From Frigoribacterium sp. Leaf263 (lineage in GTDB: Bacteria > Actinomycetota > Actinomycetes > Actinomycetales > Microbacteriaceae): a stretch of DNA of 64,000 nucleotides. Each line of letters opens with the position of its first letter. Position 1 is the first letter of the stretch. Below, in pieces: positions 1 to 8,584 of the stretch. The stretch lies in assembly GCF_001422285.1 (NCBI RefSeq), contig NZ_LMMO01000003.1, positions 570,894 to 634,893 of the forward strand. Direction: 5' to 3'. The notes under the pieces were generated by a model that did no database searches, was not told where the DNA came from, and saw only the letters and a program-made list of their open reading frames with translations. The translations under genes and the position numbers were made by a program.

Positions 1-618
1 CTTGATCAGCCAGTGCTCGAACCCCTCAGGGGCCGGCAGCTGCCCCGAGCGGACCTCGCCCGACTCGCGGTCCCACGCGATGACCGCCTTCGCCCGAGCG
101 CCTCCCGCCGAGGTGCCGACCTGGATCAGCGACTGGATCGCCGCCTCCGTCTCGCGGTCCGAGTCGAACTGCGCGTCGAGCACGCTCCGGGCCCCCTCCA
201 CGAGGGCGCTCAGCTCGACCGCGCTGCTCCGGCGGTGACGCGGCCCCCGCGACGGCCGGAACTCGAGAGCTCCCATGGCCCGGTCCGCCATGTAGGCCAG
301 CCGGTCGAGCGGACTGACGTCCCCCCGCCGGACACCCTGCCTCGCCAGCCAGGCGTCGATCACCGCGTTGCCGAAGTCGTCGGGCATCGCATCGGCCAGC
401 AGGGCCGGGAGCCGATGGAAGGTGGCCTCGGGCAGCTGCGGGAACACATGACGCCTCGTGCGCACCGGCATCGTCAGAGGAGCCAGCTCGATCCCCCTGG
501 CCGCCCAGTCGGGGTAGTACTCGAAGACGTACGCCCCGAGCCCCTCGTCGAGGGCGACCGCGCCGACCCGCGACCCCCACGCCGAGACCTCCACCGCCTG
601 CACCGCCGACCAGCTCAT
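1..618 (-). CDS. hipA: HipA-like serine/threonine kinase toxin, N-terminal part (runs off left edge)
   Basis: Reading leftwards from the ATG at 616-618 gives 206 codons without a stop, continuing past base 1, so the C-terminal half is missing from the window. The sequence includes VGTSAGGARAKAVIAWD and then EHWLIK, which match the glycine-rich nucleotide-binding segment of HipA kinases. The family is known to phosphorylate glutamyl-tRNA synthetase or similar targets and cause growth arrest. The start overlaps the stop of the upstream HipB-like gene (ATGA), which is translational coupling typical of hipBA operons. The catalytic Asp motifs would lie off the window, so activity cannot be judged. 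Confidence 0.85.
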   Translation of the reverse strand, partial: MSWSAVQAVEVSAWGSRVGAVALDEGLGAYVFEYYPDWAARGIELAPLTMPVRTRRHVFPQLPEATFHRLPALLADAMPDDFGNAVIDAWLARQGVRRGDVSPLDRLAYMADRAMGALEFRPSRGPRHRRSSAVELSALVEGARSVLDAQFDSDRETEAAIQSLIQVGTSAGGARAKAVIAWDRESGEVRSGQLPAPEGFEHWLIK

Positions 619-983
619 CGGGACGGGTCCTCCGTCGACGGCGCCCCGTCGTCGCGGACGGTCGTCCGCGGTCGGTACACCCGCCTCCTCGGCTCACGAC
701 CGGCGCTCCGCAGCACGTCGATCGGGCTCACCGCGCTCGCCGGGAGCAGCCCCTCGAGCGCGTCGGCGGCGTCGAGGGCCCGGAGGACGCGGACGAGGGT
801 CTTCAGGGTGCTGCCCCGCCCGTTCTCCAGATTCTGCAGGGTGCTCGTCGAGACGCCGGCCTCGCGGGCGAGGTCGACCTGGTCGACGCCCTCGTCGAGT
901 CGGCGGGCTCGCACGCGCTCGCCGATCAGGGTCTCCCACTCGTCGGTGGATCGTCGCCTGGCGGTGGATCCGTTCCCGTTCAT
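615..983 (-). CDS. hipB: HipB-like XRE-family antitoxin/repressor
   Basis: A 122-residue protein with a central Cro/C1 helix-turn-helix, roughly residues 20-75 ([20 protein letters not shown], then AREAGVSTSTLQNLENGRG). Its basic C-terminal tail would be the segment that contacts HipA. ATG at 981-983 is chosen because GGAGG lies about 4 nt upstream. An in-frame GTG directly before it (984-986) is too close to the same ribosome site. It is the first gene of the hipBA operon and should both neutralise HipA and repress the operon. Two ATCCGGTKAT repeats in the upstream spacer are candidate operators. Confidence 0.85.
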   Translation of the reverse strand: MNGNGSTARRRSTDEWETLIGERVRARRLDEGVDQVDLAREAGVSTSTLQNLENGRGSTLKTLVRVLRALDAADALEGLLPASAVSPIDVLRSAGREPRRRVYRPRTTVRDDGAPSTEDPSR

Positions 984-1003
984 CACCCCTCCGAAAACCG
1001 ATT

Positions 1004-1053
1004 ATCCGGTTATTGCAGCACGATCGGGCCTCAAAAGCGAGAAATCCGGTGAT
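1004..1053. promoter_or_regulatory. paired ATCCGGTKAT repeats, candidate HipB operators
   Basis: ATCCGGTTAT (1004-1013) and ATCCGGTGAT (1044-1053) are direct repeats 40 bp apart in the spacer upstream of the HipB-like gene. This AT-rich stretch stands out in the high-GC context. HipB proteins autoregulate by binding TATCC-type half sites; assignment here is inference. Confidence 0.45.
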
Positions 1054-1068
1054 AAGAGAAGGCCCGCG

Positions 1069-2109
1069 TCACTCGACGATGCCCGCATCGGCGAGCTGAT
1101 CCCACAGACCTGCGCCGTCGGGGGCCGAGACCCAGGTGACGTCACTGCCCTGCGCGTGCTCGGAGCGCGATCGGCCACCGGCGAGAACGGCCTCGCTCGG
1201 CGAGAGCTGCCGGATCGCCACGGCCGCGACGGAGTCGGGATGCTCGTGCAGGAAGCTCCCGTAGAGCTCCTCGTCGTGCTGCCCGTCGTCACCGACCAGC
1301 AGCCACCGCATGTGGGGGAACTCGGCGGCCAGGCGCTCGAGAGAGGCGCGCTTGTGCTCGCGGCCGCTCCGGAAGAACCGGTCGTGGGTCGGACCCCAGT
1401 CGGTCAGCAGCAGAGGGCCGCTCGGGTACAGGTTGCGCGAGAGGAAGCGCGACAGCGTCGGCGCCACGTTCCAGGCCCCCGTCGAGAGGTAGATCACGGG
1501 GCATCCGCCGGCGGAGCGCTGCAGGCGCTCGTACAGCACCGACATGCCGGGCACGGGGCGGCGCGCGTGCTCGTTGAGCACGAAGGTGTTCCAGGCAGCC
1601 AGGAAGGGGCGGGGCAGGGAGGTGACCATCACCGTGTCGTCGATGTCGGAGACGATGCCGAACCGCACGTCGGGGTCGATCACGTACACCGGCGCGTCGA
1701 CGGGCAGCGAGCCCTCGCAGCTCACGGTGGCGATGTGCCAGCCGGGCTCGAGATCGACCTCGACCCGGACGTCGAGCACCCCGCCGCGGTCGGTCGTGAG
1801 GTGGTGGGTGCGCCCGCCCAGCACCACGTCGACGCGGGCCTTCTCGACCGGCACGCTGGTGAAGCTCCGCCAGCCGCGGACGTTGGCGCGGTCGATCCCC
1901 TCGAGGGTCCCGGCCGGGGTGAGCAGCACCCGGGACAGGACGCGAGCCCACCCGGGGGAGCCGTAGCCCGTGTAGGGCACGATCGTCGGGAGGAGACCCC
2001 GCCTGCGTGCGCGCTTCTCTCGGAACCGGTGGACCGAGTTCTCGATGCGGGCGGCGCGGTGCAGCAGCGGCTCGACTCCGGCCGGGGCCGGTCTACGGGT
2101 GTCGGGCAT
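1069..2109 (-). CDS. App1-family phosphatase (DUF2183)
   Basis: A 346-residue protein. The C-terminal half carries the HAD-like motif DIDDT at residues 155-159, followed by LLVGDDGQHDEELY, both characteristic of the App1 (phosphatidate phosphatase) catalytic domain. The N-terminal half holds a beta-rich segment found in bacterial members. No signal peptide or membrane helix is evident, so it is probably cytoplasmic. The natural substrate of bacterial homologues is not established. A CAGGAT hexamer ends 6 nt before the ATG, which suggests a leaderless transcript. It is convergent with nothing and lies between hipBA and the SRAP gene, both on the same strand, with no obvious functional link. 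Confidence 0.85.
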   Translation of the reverse strand: MPDTRRPAPAGVEPLLHRAARIENSVHRFREKRARRRGLLPTIVPYTGYGSPGWARVLSRVLLTPAGTLEGIDRANVRGWRSFTSVPVEKARVDVVLGGRTHHLTTDRGGVLDVRVEVDLEPGWHIATVSCEGSLPVDAPVYVIDPDVRFGIVSDIDDTVMVTSLPRPFLAAWNTFVLNEHARRPVPGMSVLYERLQRSAGGCPVIYLSTGAWNVAPTLSRFLSRNLYPSGPLLLTDWGPTHDRFFRSGREHKRASLERLAAEFPHMRWLLVGDDGQHDEELYGSFLHEHPDSVAAVAIRQLSPSEAVLAGGRSRSEHAQGSDVTWVSAPDGAGLWDQLADAGIVE

Positions 2110-2126
2110 GCGCCCATCCTGTCACG

Positions 2127-2849
2127 TCAGAGGGGCTCGACGAGGGAGGGGGAGTCGGTGCCCACCGAGCCGACGGCGGGCGAGACCTCGTGGGACGTCG
2201 TGCGCCCGGCGATCTCGGGCGACAGCCCCGCGACGCCCTCGACGAGATCGGCGTCGCCCTCGGTCTCGGGGTCGAGCCAGTCGTCCATCACGTCGGCCCC
2301 GACGAAGACCGGCATGCGGTCGTGCAGCGAGGCGAGCGGACCCGAGGAGGCGCGGGTCAGGATCGTCGTCGACAGCAGCCACCGGGACGGCGCGTCGGGT
2401 GCCGCTCGAGGGTCCCGCCACCATTCGTAGAGCGCGGCGAAGAGCATCACCTCGTCGTCGGGGAGGTGGACGAGGTGGGGGTGCCTGACCCCGGCCGAGT
2501 CGGTCGTCCACTCGTAGTACCCCGTGGCGGGGACCAGCCCCCGACGGGCGGCGACGGCCTCGCGGAACATCGGCTTCGCGGCCGCCGTCTCGGACCGGGC
2601 GTTGATCACGGGCGCGCCCTCGGGTCCGGCCGAGCCGCCGGGCACGAGGCCCCAGCGGGCGGCCGCGAGACGACGGACGGGCGGGCCGCCGGCGTCGTCG
2701 CCCCGGGGCGCCGCATCGACCAGGAGGTGCACCGGGCGGGTCGGAGCGATATTCCAGGAAGGATCTGGGAGAGTGTCTCCTGATACATCAACGTCGAACA
2801 GGGCCACCAGGTCGCTCGAGGCGCGAGCCATCACGAATCGTCCGCACAT
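2127..2849 (-). CDS. SRAP-domain protein (YedK/HMCES family), abasic-site crosslinking
   Basis: A 240-residue protein beginning MCGRF. After Met removal Cys2 becomes the N-terminal nucleophile that forms a thiazolidine crosslink with abasic sites in single-stranded DNA. Other expected active-site residues are visible: Asn33 in NIAPT, the NARSET motif (83-88), Glu113 in GYYEW and His176 in LHDRMP. The start at 2847-2849 is fixed by the required Met-Cys. A longer frame exists upstream but would bury the catalytic Cys. GATGAT ends 6 nt before the ATG, pointing to a leaderless mRNA. The family protects replication forks and was formerly called SOS response-associated peptidase. Confidence 0.93.
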   Translation of the reverse strand: MCGRFVMARASSDLVALFDVDVSGDTLPDPSWNIAPTRPVHLLVDAAPRGDDAGGPPVRRLAAARWGLVPGGSAGPEGAPVINARSETAAAKPMFREAVAARRGLVPATGYYEWTTDSAGVRHPHLVHLPDDEVMLFAALYEWWRDPRAAPDAPSRWLLSTTILTRASSGPLASLHDRMPVFVGADVMDDWLDPETEGDADLVEGVAGLSPEIAGRTTSHEVSPAVGSVGTDSPSLVEPL

Positions 2850-2989
2850 GCGTCCATCATCCCGGCTCCCGCCGACATCGGGTGCCATCGGTCGGCGAGG
2901 CGGCGGATGCGCCCGCCGCGGCCCGGCACGATCCCCCGACGTCCAGCACCATGCCGCGACGACGTCGCGACTCGCCAGAAGGAGAACCG

Positions 2990-3637
2990 TTGCTCGTCAC
3001 CGAGGTCAATGAAGCACTGCCCGGGGGATCGTCACTGCTCAGGAACGAGCCGGTCCAGGCCCGGAGCTCTGCGCGCCTCACGGGGCTGCTCGACGCCGCG
3101 GCGTCGATCATCGACGAGATCGGCTACGAGCGTCTGACGACGGCGATGGTCGCCGAGCGCGCCGGGGCGTCGATCGGCACCGTCTACCGGTACTTCCCCG
3201 ACCGGATCGCCGTGGTCGACGCCCTCGCCCTCCGCTGCATCCAGCGGCTGACGTCGCGGGTGGCCGATCGAGTGGCCGACCCTGAGATCGTCGACTGGCG
3301 GCGTGCCATCGAGGCCCTGATCGACGCGAAGGCCGACATGTACCGCGAGGAGCCCGGGTTCCGGGCCATCCGCTTCGGCGACGCCCCCGACCTCGGAGCC
3401 CCGCACGAGGCGCCCTCCGGCAGTCCTCTGGCCGATCGCATCACGAGCCTGCTGGTCGACCGGTTCGGCGTCGTCCGCGACGTCGAGACCGAGCTGGCGG
3501 TCGAGGTCGTCGTCGAGATCGGCAACTCGCTGCTCGCTCGCGCCTTCGTGTCGGGCGGCGAGGGCGACAGCCGCTTCATCGACGAGTGCCGCCGCGTGGT
3601 CGTCGCCTATCTCGAGCCGGTGCTCGCCGTCCGCTGA
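2990..3637 (+). CDS. TetR/AcrR-family transcriptional regulator
   Basis: A 215-residue protein. The N-terminal helix-turn-helix (about residues 48-70, TTAMVAERAGASIGTVYRYF) is typical of TetR proteins, and a helical ligand-binding domain follows. TTG at 2990 is preferred because AAGGAG (2979-2984) lies at proper spacing. ATG at 2951 is in frame but has no ribosome site. No divergent target gene is adjacent: the neighbour at 2849 is divergent SRAP, and the DedA gene is convergent. The regulated gene is unknown. Confidence 0.85.
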   Translation: MLVTEVNEALPGGSSLLRNEPVQARSSARLTGLLDAAASIIDEIGYERLTTAMVAERAGASIGTVYRYFPDRIAVVDALALRCIQRLTSRVADRVADPEIVDWRRAIEALIDAKADMYREEPGFRAIRFGDAPDLGAPHEAPSGSPLADRITSLLVDRFGVVRDVETELAVEVVVEIGNSLLARAFVSGGEGDSRFIDECRRVVVAYLEPVLAVR

Positions 3638-3703
3638 CCTCTCGGGCGCCCGCCGGGCCGAGGTCCGCCGGATCCGCGCCCGCCGGGCTCACGCCCACCG
3701 AGC

Positions 3704-4366
3704 TCACGCCTCGGCGTCGTCCTCCGGCGGAGGCGTCATGTGGCGCTCCTCCCGGGAGTGGACGATCCGCTTGATCACCACGACGGCCACCGCGAAGACG
3801 ACGATCGCGGCGACGAACAGGTAGCCGGCGCCGTGCAGCCGGTCGGCGACCTCCCGGTAGCCGCCCGCCGCCCCGGCCCCGACGGACACGTACGCGGTCG
3901 ACCACAGCAGGCACGCGGGGGCGGTCCAGGCCAGGAACGTGCGGTAGCGCATCGGGCTCATCCCGACGGTCAGCGGGATGAGCGAATGGAGCACCGGCAG
4001 GAAGCGCGAGACGAACACGGCGATGCCGCCGCGGCGTGCGAGGTAGGTCTCCGCCCGCACCCAGTTGCGTTCGCCCAGGTGTCGGCCGACGGCGCTGCGG
4101 CGGATCGCCGGTCCGAAGCGGCGACCCAGAGCGAAGCCCACGCTCTCGCCGACGAGCGCCCCGATCATCAGGGCGGCGATCAGGGCGACGAACTCGGACG
4201 GCGTCGCGACCGCGGTCGACGACACGATGGCGACGGTGTCGCCCGGGACGACCAGTCCGAGGAGCACGGACGTCTCGAGCACCATGGCCAGGCCCGCGAG
4301 CAGGGTCCGGAGCACGGGGTCGACCGACTGGACGAGGTCGAGGAGGCTGCCGAGGAGGTCGTTCAC
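3704..4366 (-). CDS. DedA-family membrane protein
   Basis: A 220-residue protein with several hydrophobic segments and the DedA signatures LVVPGDTVAIVSS near the N-terminus, GRRFGP, and the FVSRFLPVLHSLIPLTVGM region containing the functionally important Arg and Pro. DedA proteins are inner-membrane transporters or scramblases linked to undecaprenyl phosphate or phospholipid recycling. GTG at 4364-4366 is chosen because TAGGAT ends 7 nt before it, giving a leaderless transcript. A longer open frame continues upstream but overlaps cydA antisense. It is divergent from cydA. Confidence 0.85.
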   Translation of the reverse strand: MNDLLGSLLDLVQSVDPVLRTLLAGLAMVLETSVLLGLVVPGDTVAIVSSTAVATPSEFVALIAALMIGALVGESVGFALGRRFGPAIRRSAVGRHLGERNWVRAETYLARRGGIAVFVSRFLPVLHSLIPLTVGMSPMRYRTFLAWTAPACLLWSTAYVSVGAGAAGGYREVADRLHGAGYLFVAAIVVFAVAVVVIKRIVHSREERHMTPPPEDDAEA

Positions 4367-4440
4367 GCCCCCGATCCTATTCACAGGCATCCGGCAGCGA
4401 CCGACCCCCCTAATCGACAGGTGTTGTTTTACTGCGGACG

Positions 4441-4446
4441 CATACT
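4441..4446 (+). promoter_or_regulatory. -10 element of cydA (leaderless)
   Basis: CATACT lies 7 nt before the cydA GTG. No ribosome site precedes the GTG, so transcription probably begins at the start codon. Confidence 0.5.
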
Positions 4447-4453
4447 GAGTCCT

Positions 4454-5866
4454 GTGAACGACCTCCTCGACCCGCTCCTCCTCTCGCGGTGGCAGTTCGG
4501 TCTGACGACGATCTACCACTTCCTCTTCGTGCCCCTGACGATCGGCATGGCCTTCACGGTCGCGGTCTTCCAGACGGCATGGGTCCGGACCGGCAGGCTG
4601 CACTATCTGCAGCTCACCCGGTTCTTCGGCAAGATCTTCCTGATCAACTTCGCCATGGGCGTCGTGACCGGCATCGTGCAGGAGTTCCAGTTCGGCATGA
4701 ACTGGTCCGACTACTCGCGCTTCGTCGGCGACGTGTTCGGCGCGCCGCTGGCGCTCGAGGGGCTGCTCGCGTTCTTCCTGGAGGCCACCTTCATCGGCAT
4801 CTGGATCTTCGGCTGGGACAAGGTGCCCAAGGGCCTCCACCTGGCGAGCATCTGGGGCGCCACGCTCGGGAGCATCCTCTCCGCCTACTTCATCATCGCG
4901 GCGAACGCGTTCATGCAGAACCCGGTCGGCTACGCCATCAACGAGGAGAAGGGCCGCGCCGAGCTCACCAGCATCTGGGAGGTGCTGACCAACAAGGTCG
5001 CCCTCGCGGCCTTCCCGCACACGATCTTCGCCTGCTTCATGGTCTCGGCCGCGGTGATCGTCGCGGTGGCGGCGTGGCACCTGTCCCGCAATCAGAATCT
5101 CGAGACCATGCGACCCGCCCTCCGCTTCGGACTCTGGACGATGGTCGCGGCCGGTGCGCTCACCGTCCTGACCGGAGACCAGCTGGGACTCGCCATGGTC
5201 GAGACCCAGCCGATGAAGATGGCCGCGGCGGAGGCCCTCTACAAGACGTCGACGGGCGCCGACGCGTCGTTCTCGATCTTCACGCTGGGCACGCCCGACG
5301 GCGTGCACGAGCTCTTCAGCATCCGCGTCCCGTACCTGTTGAGCTTCCTGTCGACGCACACCTTCGACGGCACCGTCGAGGGCATCAACGACCTGCAGGC
5401 GCAGTACACGCAGCTCTACGGGCCCGGCGACTACACCCCGATCATCTGGGTGACGTACTGGTCGTTCCGCTGGATGATGGGCCTCGGCATGGTCGCCATC
5501 ATGATGTCGCTCGTCGGCCTCTGGGTGACCCGCAAGGGGCGCCTGCCCGAGAACCGCTGGGTGTGGCGTGCGGCCGTCTGGTCGTACCCGCTGCCGCTGC
5601 TGGCGATGATCGTCGGCTGGGTCTTCACCGAGATGGGCCGCCAACCCTGGCTGGTCTTCGGGCTGCTGCAGACCTCCGACGGCGTCTCGCCCGGCGTGAC
5701 CGGTCTGACGGTGCTCATCTCGCTGGTGGCGTTCACCGCGATCTACGGCAGCCTCGCGGTCGTCGAGTTCCGGCTCATCGTCAAGGCGGCCCAGAAGGGG
5801 CCGGGCGAGGCGCCCGTGCCCGACCCCGAGTCCGGCGAGATCCGACACGAAGCGACGGTGTACTGA
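4454..5866 (+). CDS. cydA: cytochrome bd ubiquinol oxidase subunit I
   Basis: A 470-residue polytopic membrane protein. SRWQFGLTTIYHFLFVP at the N-terminus contains the heme b595 ligand His22. FPHTIFACF supplies the second conserved His and GRQPW the quinol-oxidase signature. Conserved acidic residues sit in LEATFIGIWIFGWD. The Q-loop is short, as in the cydA type of Gram-positive bacteria. With CydB it reduces O2 to water using quinol, and is a high-affinity oxidase for low oxygen. GTG at 4454 aligns with the family start. The stop overlaps the cydB ATG (TGATG), so the two subunits are coupled. Confidence 0.97.
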   Translation: MNDLLDPLLLSRWQFGLTTIYHFLFVPLTIGMAFTVAVFQTAWVRTGRLHYLQLTRFFGKIFLINFAMGVVTGIVQEFQFGMNWSDYSRFVGDVFGAPLALEGLLAFFLEATFIGIWIFGWDKVPKGLHLASIWGATLGSILSAYFIIAANAFMQNPVGYAINEEKGRAELTSIWEVLTNKVALAAFPHTIFACFMVSAAVIVAVAAWHLSRNQNLETMRPALRFGLWTMVAAGALTVLTGDQLGLAMVETQPMKMAAAEALYKTSTGADASFSIFTLGTPDGVHELFSIRVPYLLSFLSTHTFDGTVEGINDLQAQYTQLYGPGDYTPIIWVTYWSFRWMMGLGMVAIMMSLVGLWVTRKGRLPENRWVWRAAVWSYPLPLLAMIVGWVFTEMGRQPWLVFGLLQTSDGVSPGVTGLTVLISLVAFTAIYGSLAVVEFRLIVKAAQKGPGEAPVPDPESGEIRHEATVY

Positions 5867-6867
5867 TGGACCTCGCCACCCTCTGGTTCCTCATCCTGGC
5901 GTTCTTCTTCGTCGGCTACTTCGTCCTCGACGGCTTCGACTTCGGCGTCGGCATGTCGCTGCCGTTCCTCGGCCGGGACGACACCGACCGACGTGTGCTG
6001 ATCAACACGATCGGGCCGGTCTGGGATCTCAACGAGACCTGGGTCATCGTCGCCGGGGCGTTCATGTTCGCCGCGTTCCCCGAGTGGTACGCCACGCTGT
6101 TCAGCGGGTTCTACCTGCTGCTGCTGCTCATCCTGCTGGCGCTCATCGCCCGAGGGGTCTCGTTCGAGTACCGGCACCAGCGCCCCGAGGCCGCCTGGAA
6201 GCGCCGCTTCGACCTGATGATCACGGTCGGCTCGGCCGTACCCGCCTTCGTGTGGGGCGTCGTCTTCGCGAACGTCGTGCGCGGGGTGCCGCTCGACCCC
6301 GGCTTCAACTACACGGGCACCCTTCTCGACCTGCTGAACCCGTACGCGCTGCTAGGCGGTCTCACGACCCTGCTGCTCTTCTTCACCCACGGCGTCGTGT
6401 TCGTCTCGCTGAAGACCGAGGGCGACATGCGCGATCGCGCCCGGCGACTCGCCGTCCGCGCCGGTGCCGTCACGATCGTCGTCGCGGCGTCGTTCCTGGC
6501 CATCACCACGCTCATGCACGGGACGCCCGCGTCGGCAGTGCTCTCGGCGGGCGCGGCCGTCGCGCTCATCGGGTCCTTCGTCTCGAACCTGCGGGGTCGC
6601 GAGGGGCGCGCGTTCGCCCTCATGGCCGTGACGATCGCACTCGCGGTGGCGAGCCTGTTCGCGGCCCTGTTCCCCGGCGTCATGCCGGCGAGCAACGACC
6701 CGGCGAACAGCCTGACGATCGCGAACGCCTCCAGCTCGGAGTACACCCTGACGATCATGAGCTGGGTCGCGCTCGTCTTCGTCCCGCTCATCCTCGGCTA
6801 TCAGGGGTTCACGTACTGGATCTTCCGCAAGCGGATCAGCCGGGCATCGATCCCGGCCCACTCGTGA
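5866..6867 (+). CDS. cydB: cytochrome bd ubiquinol oxidase subunit II
   Basis: A 333-residue membrane protein starting MDLATLWFLILAFFFVGYFV, followed by the CydB hallmark LDGFDFGVGM and GPVWDLNETWVI. Multiple transmembrane helices span the length. It pairs with CydA in the bd oxidase. The start ATG overlaps the cydA stop. cydD begins 10 bp after the stop, so all four cyd genes appear to form one operon. Confidence 0.97.
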   Translation: MDLATLWFLILAFFFVGYFVLDGFDFGVGMSLPFLGRDDTDRRVLINTIGPVWDLNETWVIVAGAFMFAAFPEWYATLFSGFYLLLLLILLALIARGVSFEYRHQRPEAAWKRRFDLMITVGSAVPAFVWGVVFANVVRGVPLDPGFNYTGTLLDLLNPYALLGGLTTLLLFFTHGVVFVSLKTEGDMRDRARRLAVRAGAVTIVVAASFLAITTLMHGTPASAVLSAGAAVALIGSFVSNLRGREGRAFALMAVTIALAVASLFAALFPGVMPASNDPANSLTIANASSSEYTLTIMSWVALVFVPLILGYQGFTYWIFRKRISRASIPAHS

Positions 6868-6877
6868 GGCGACGACC

Positions 6878-8584
6878 GTGAGACCGCTCGACCCGCGCCT
6901 CCTGCGCTACGCGGCGGCGGCCCGGTCGTTCCTCGCGATCGGGGCGCTGCTCGGCGTCGTCCAGACCCTCTGCGTCGTGGCCGTCGCCTGGTACGCGTCG
7001 CGGGCGGTCGTCGCCGTCGTCGACGGGCGCGGCGTCCCGGCCCTCGCGGAGGCGCTGGTCGGCCTGGCGATCGCGGTCGTGGTCCGTTCGCTCGTCTCGT
7101 GGTCGCTCGAAGCCGTCGCGGCGCGGACCGCCGCCGTCGTCAAGAGCCAGCTGCGCCGCCGGGTCGTTCGCGCCGTCGTCGACCGCGGACACGAGTGGCT
7201 GGCCCGGCGGAACTCCGCCCGGCTGGCGACGCTCGTGGGGCCGGGGCTCGACGCGCTCGACGACTACTTCGCCAAGTACCTGCCCCAGCTGATCCTCACT
7301 GCCCTCAGCACGCCGATCATCGTCGGGGTCATGGCGGCGAGCGACTGGCTCTCCGCCGTGATCGTCGTGGCGACCCTGCCGCTCATCCCCGTCTTCATGG
7401 TGCTGATCGGCTGGACGACCCGGACGGCGCAGGCCCGCCAGTGGGATCGTCTGGCCGGTCTCGCCTCGGCGTTCCTCGACGCGGTGAACGGGCTCTCGAC
7501 CCTCAAGGTGTTCGGGCGCGAGCGTCGTCAGGTCGCTCGCATCGGCCGTCTGACCGACGAGTACCGCACGCAGACCATGTCGGTGCTGCGGGTGTCGTTC
7601 CTCAGCGGCTTCGCCCTCGAACTCGCCGCGTCGCTGTCGGTGGCCCTCGTGGCCGTGTCGATCGGGATCCGTCTCGTCGACGGTTCTCTCGCTCTGCCCG
7701 TCGCCCTGTTCGTGCTGCTCCTCGCGCCCGAGGCCTATCTGCCGCTCCGTCAGGTGGGCGCCAACTACCATGCGGCGTCCGACGGCGTCGCCGCGTCCGC
7801 CGACGTGATCGAGCTGCTCGACGAGGTCGAGGCGGTGGGCCCGTCGCCCGTCGTCCCGACGCCCGCATCGGAGGTCGGGGTCGTCGCGGAATCCGACGCG
7901 CTCGTCGTCTCCGGGCTGGAGGTGCACCGAGGAGGCGCGCTCGCCCTGGCAGCGACGTCGTTCGTCGCCCCCGTGGGGCGCCTCGTCGCCGTCGTCGGCC
8001 CGAGCGGTGCCGGCAAGTCGTCGCTTCTCGCCGCGCTCCGCGGAGCAGTGCCGGCGGAGGGCGCCGTGGTCTGGCGGGACGCCGGGCGGGCGCCCATGCC
8101 GGCCGAGATCGCCTGGTCGGGTCAGACCGCCGGTCTCCTCTCGGGGACGATCGCCGAGAACGTCGCCCTCGGCGAACCGCTCGACCCCGCCGACGTCCGG
8201 CGCGCCCTCGACGACGTCGGCGGGTCGGACCTCGATCCCGCGGCCGTCCTGGGCGCCGGCGGCCGGGGTCTGTCGGGCGGCCAGGCTCAGCGGGTCGCCC
8301 TGGCCCGGGCGATTCACCGTCTGCGTCGCCGCTCGGGGCGTCTGCTGCTCGTCGACGAGCCGTCATCCGCTCTCGATCCCGTCACCGAAGCGCGCCTGGT
8401 GGCCGGCCTCGTCGCCGTGGCGCGATCCGGCGTGGCGGTGGTCGTCGTGACGCACCGCACCGCGATCCGCGACGCGGCCGACGCCGTCGTCCGCATCCCG
8501 GCCGCTGCTTCCGTCGAGCCCGTGCCCGTCGAGCCGGTGCCCGTCGAGCCGGTGCCCGTCGAGTCCGGGGGCGATCGCCGATGA
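6878..8584 (+). CDS. cydD: ABC exporter subunit CydD (cytochrome bd assembly)
   Basis: A 568-residue half-transporter: an N-terminal six-helix domain and a C-terminal ATPase with Walker A GPSGAGKS (about 373-380), signature LSGGQ (about 464-468) and Walker B LLLVDEPSSALD. CydDC exports cysteine and glutathione or binds heme, and is needed to assemble cytochrome bd. GTG at 6878 follows cydB by 10 bp. The C-terminus ends in four VPVEP-type units encoded by a 15-bp tandem repeat (8513-8566), so tail length may vary between strains. The stop overlaps the cydC start (ATGA). Confidence 0.93.
   Translation: MRPLDPRLLRYAAAARSFLAIGALLGVVQTLCVVAVAWYASRAVVAVVDGRGVPALAEALVGLAIAVVVRSLVSWSLEAVAARTAAVVKSQLRRRVVRAVVDRGHEWLARRNSARLATLVGPGLDALDDYFAKYLPQLILTALSTPIIVGVMAASDWLSAVIVVATLPLIPVFMVLIGWTTRTAQARQWDRLAGLASAFLDAVNGLSTLKVFGRERRQVARIGRLTDEYRTQTMSVLRVSFLSGFALELAASLSVALVAVSIGIRLVDGSLALPVALFVLLLAPEAYLPLRQVGANYHAASDGVAASADVIELLDEVEAVGPSPVVPTPASEVGVVAESDALVVSGLEVHRGGALALAATSFVAPVGRLVAVVGPSGAGKSSLLAALRGAVPAEGAVVWRDAGRAPMPAEIAWSGQTAGLLSGTIAENVALGEPLDPADVRRALDDVGGSDLDPAAVLGAGGRGLSGGQAQRVALARAIHRLRRRSGRLLLVDEPSSALDPVTEARLVAGLVAVARSGVAVVVVTHRTAIRDAADAVVRIPAAASVEPVPVEPVPVEPVPVESGGDRR
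8513..8566 (+). repeat. 15-bp tandem repeat in the cydD 3' end
   Basis: Three full copies of GTGCCCGTCGAGCCG-type units at 8522-8536, 8537-8551 and 8552-8566, with a partial unit before them. They encode a Val-Pro-Val-Glu-Pro tail after the ATPase domain. Confidence 0.9.

Noticed and set aside
13..2430. An 805-codon open frame on the plus strand
   Set aside because: It is antisense to hipA, hipB and the App1 gene, which have clear family motifs; the translation is Arg/Pro-rich shadow sequence.
4367..5848. A long N-terminal extension of the DedA frame on the minus strand
   Set aside because: It overlaps cydA antisense; the DedA domain starts at 4366, where a -10 element precedes the GTG.
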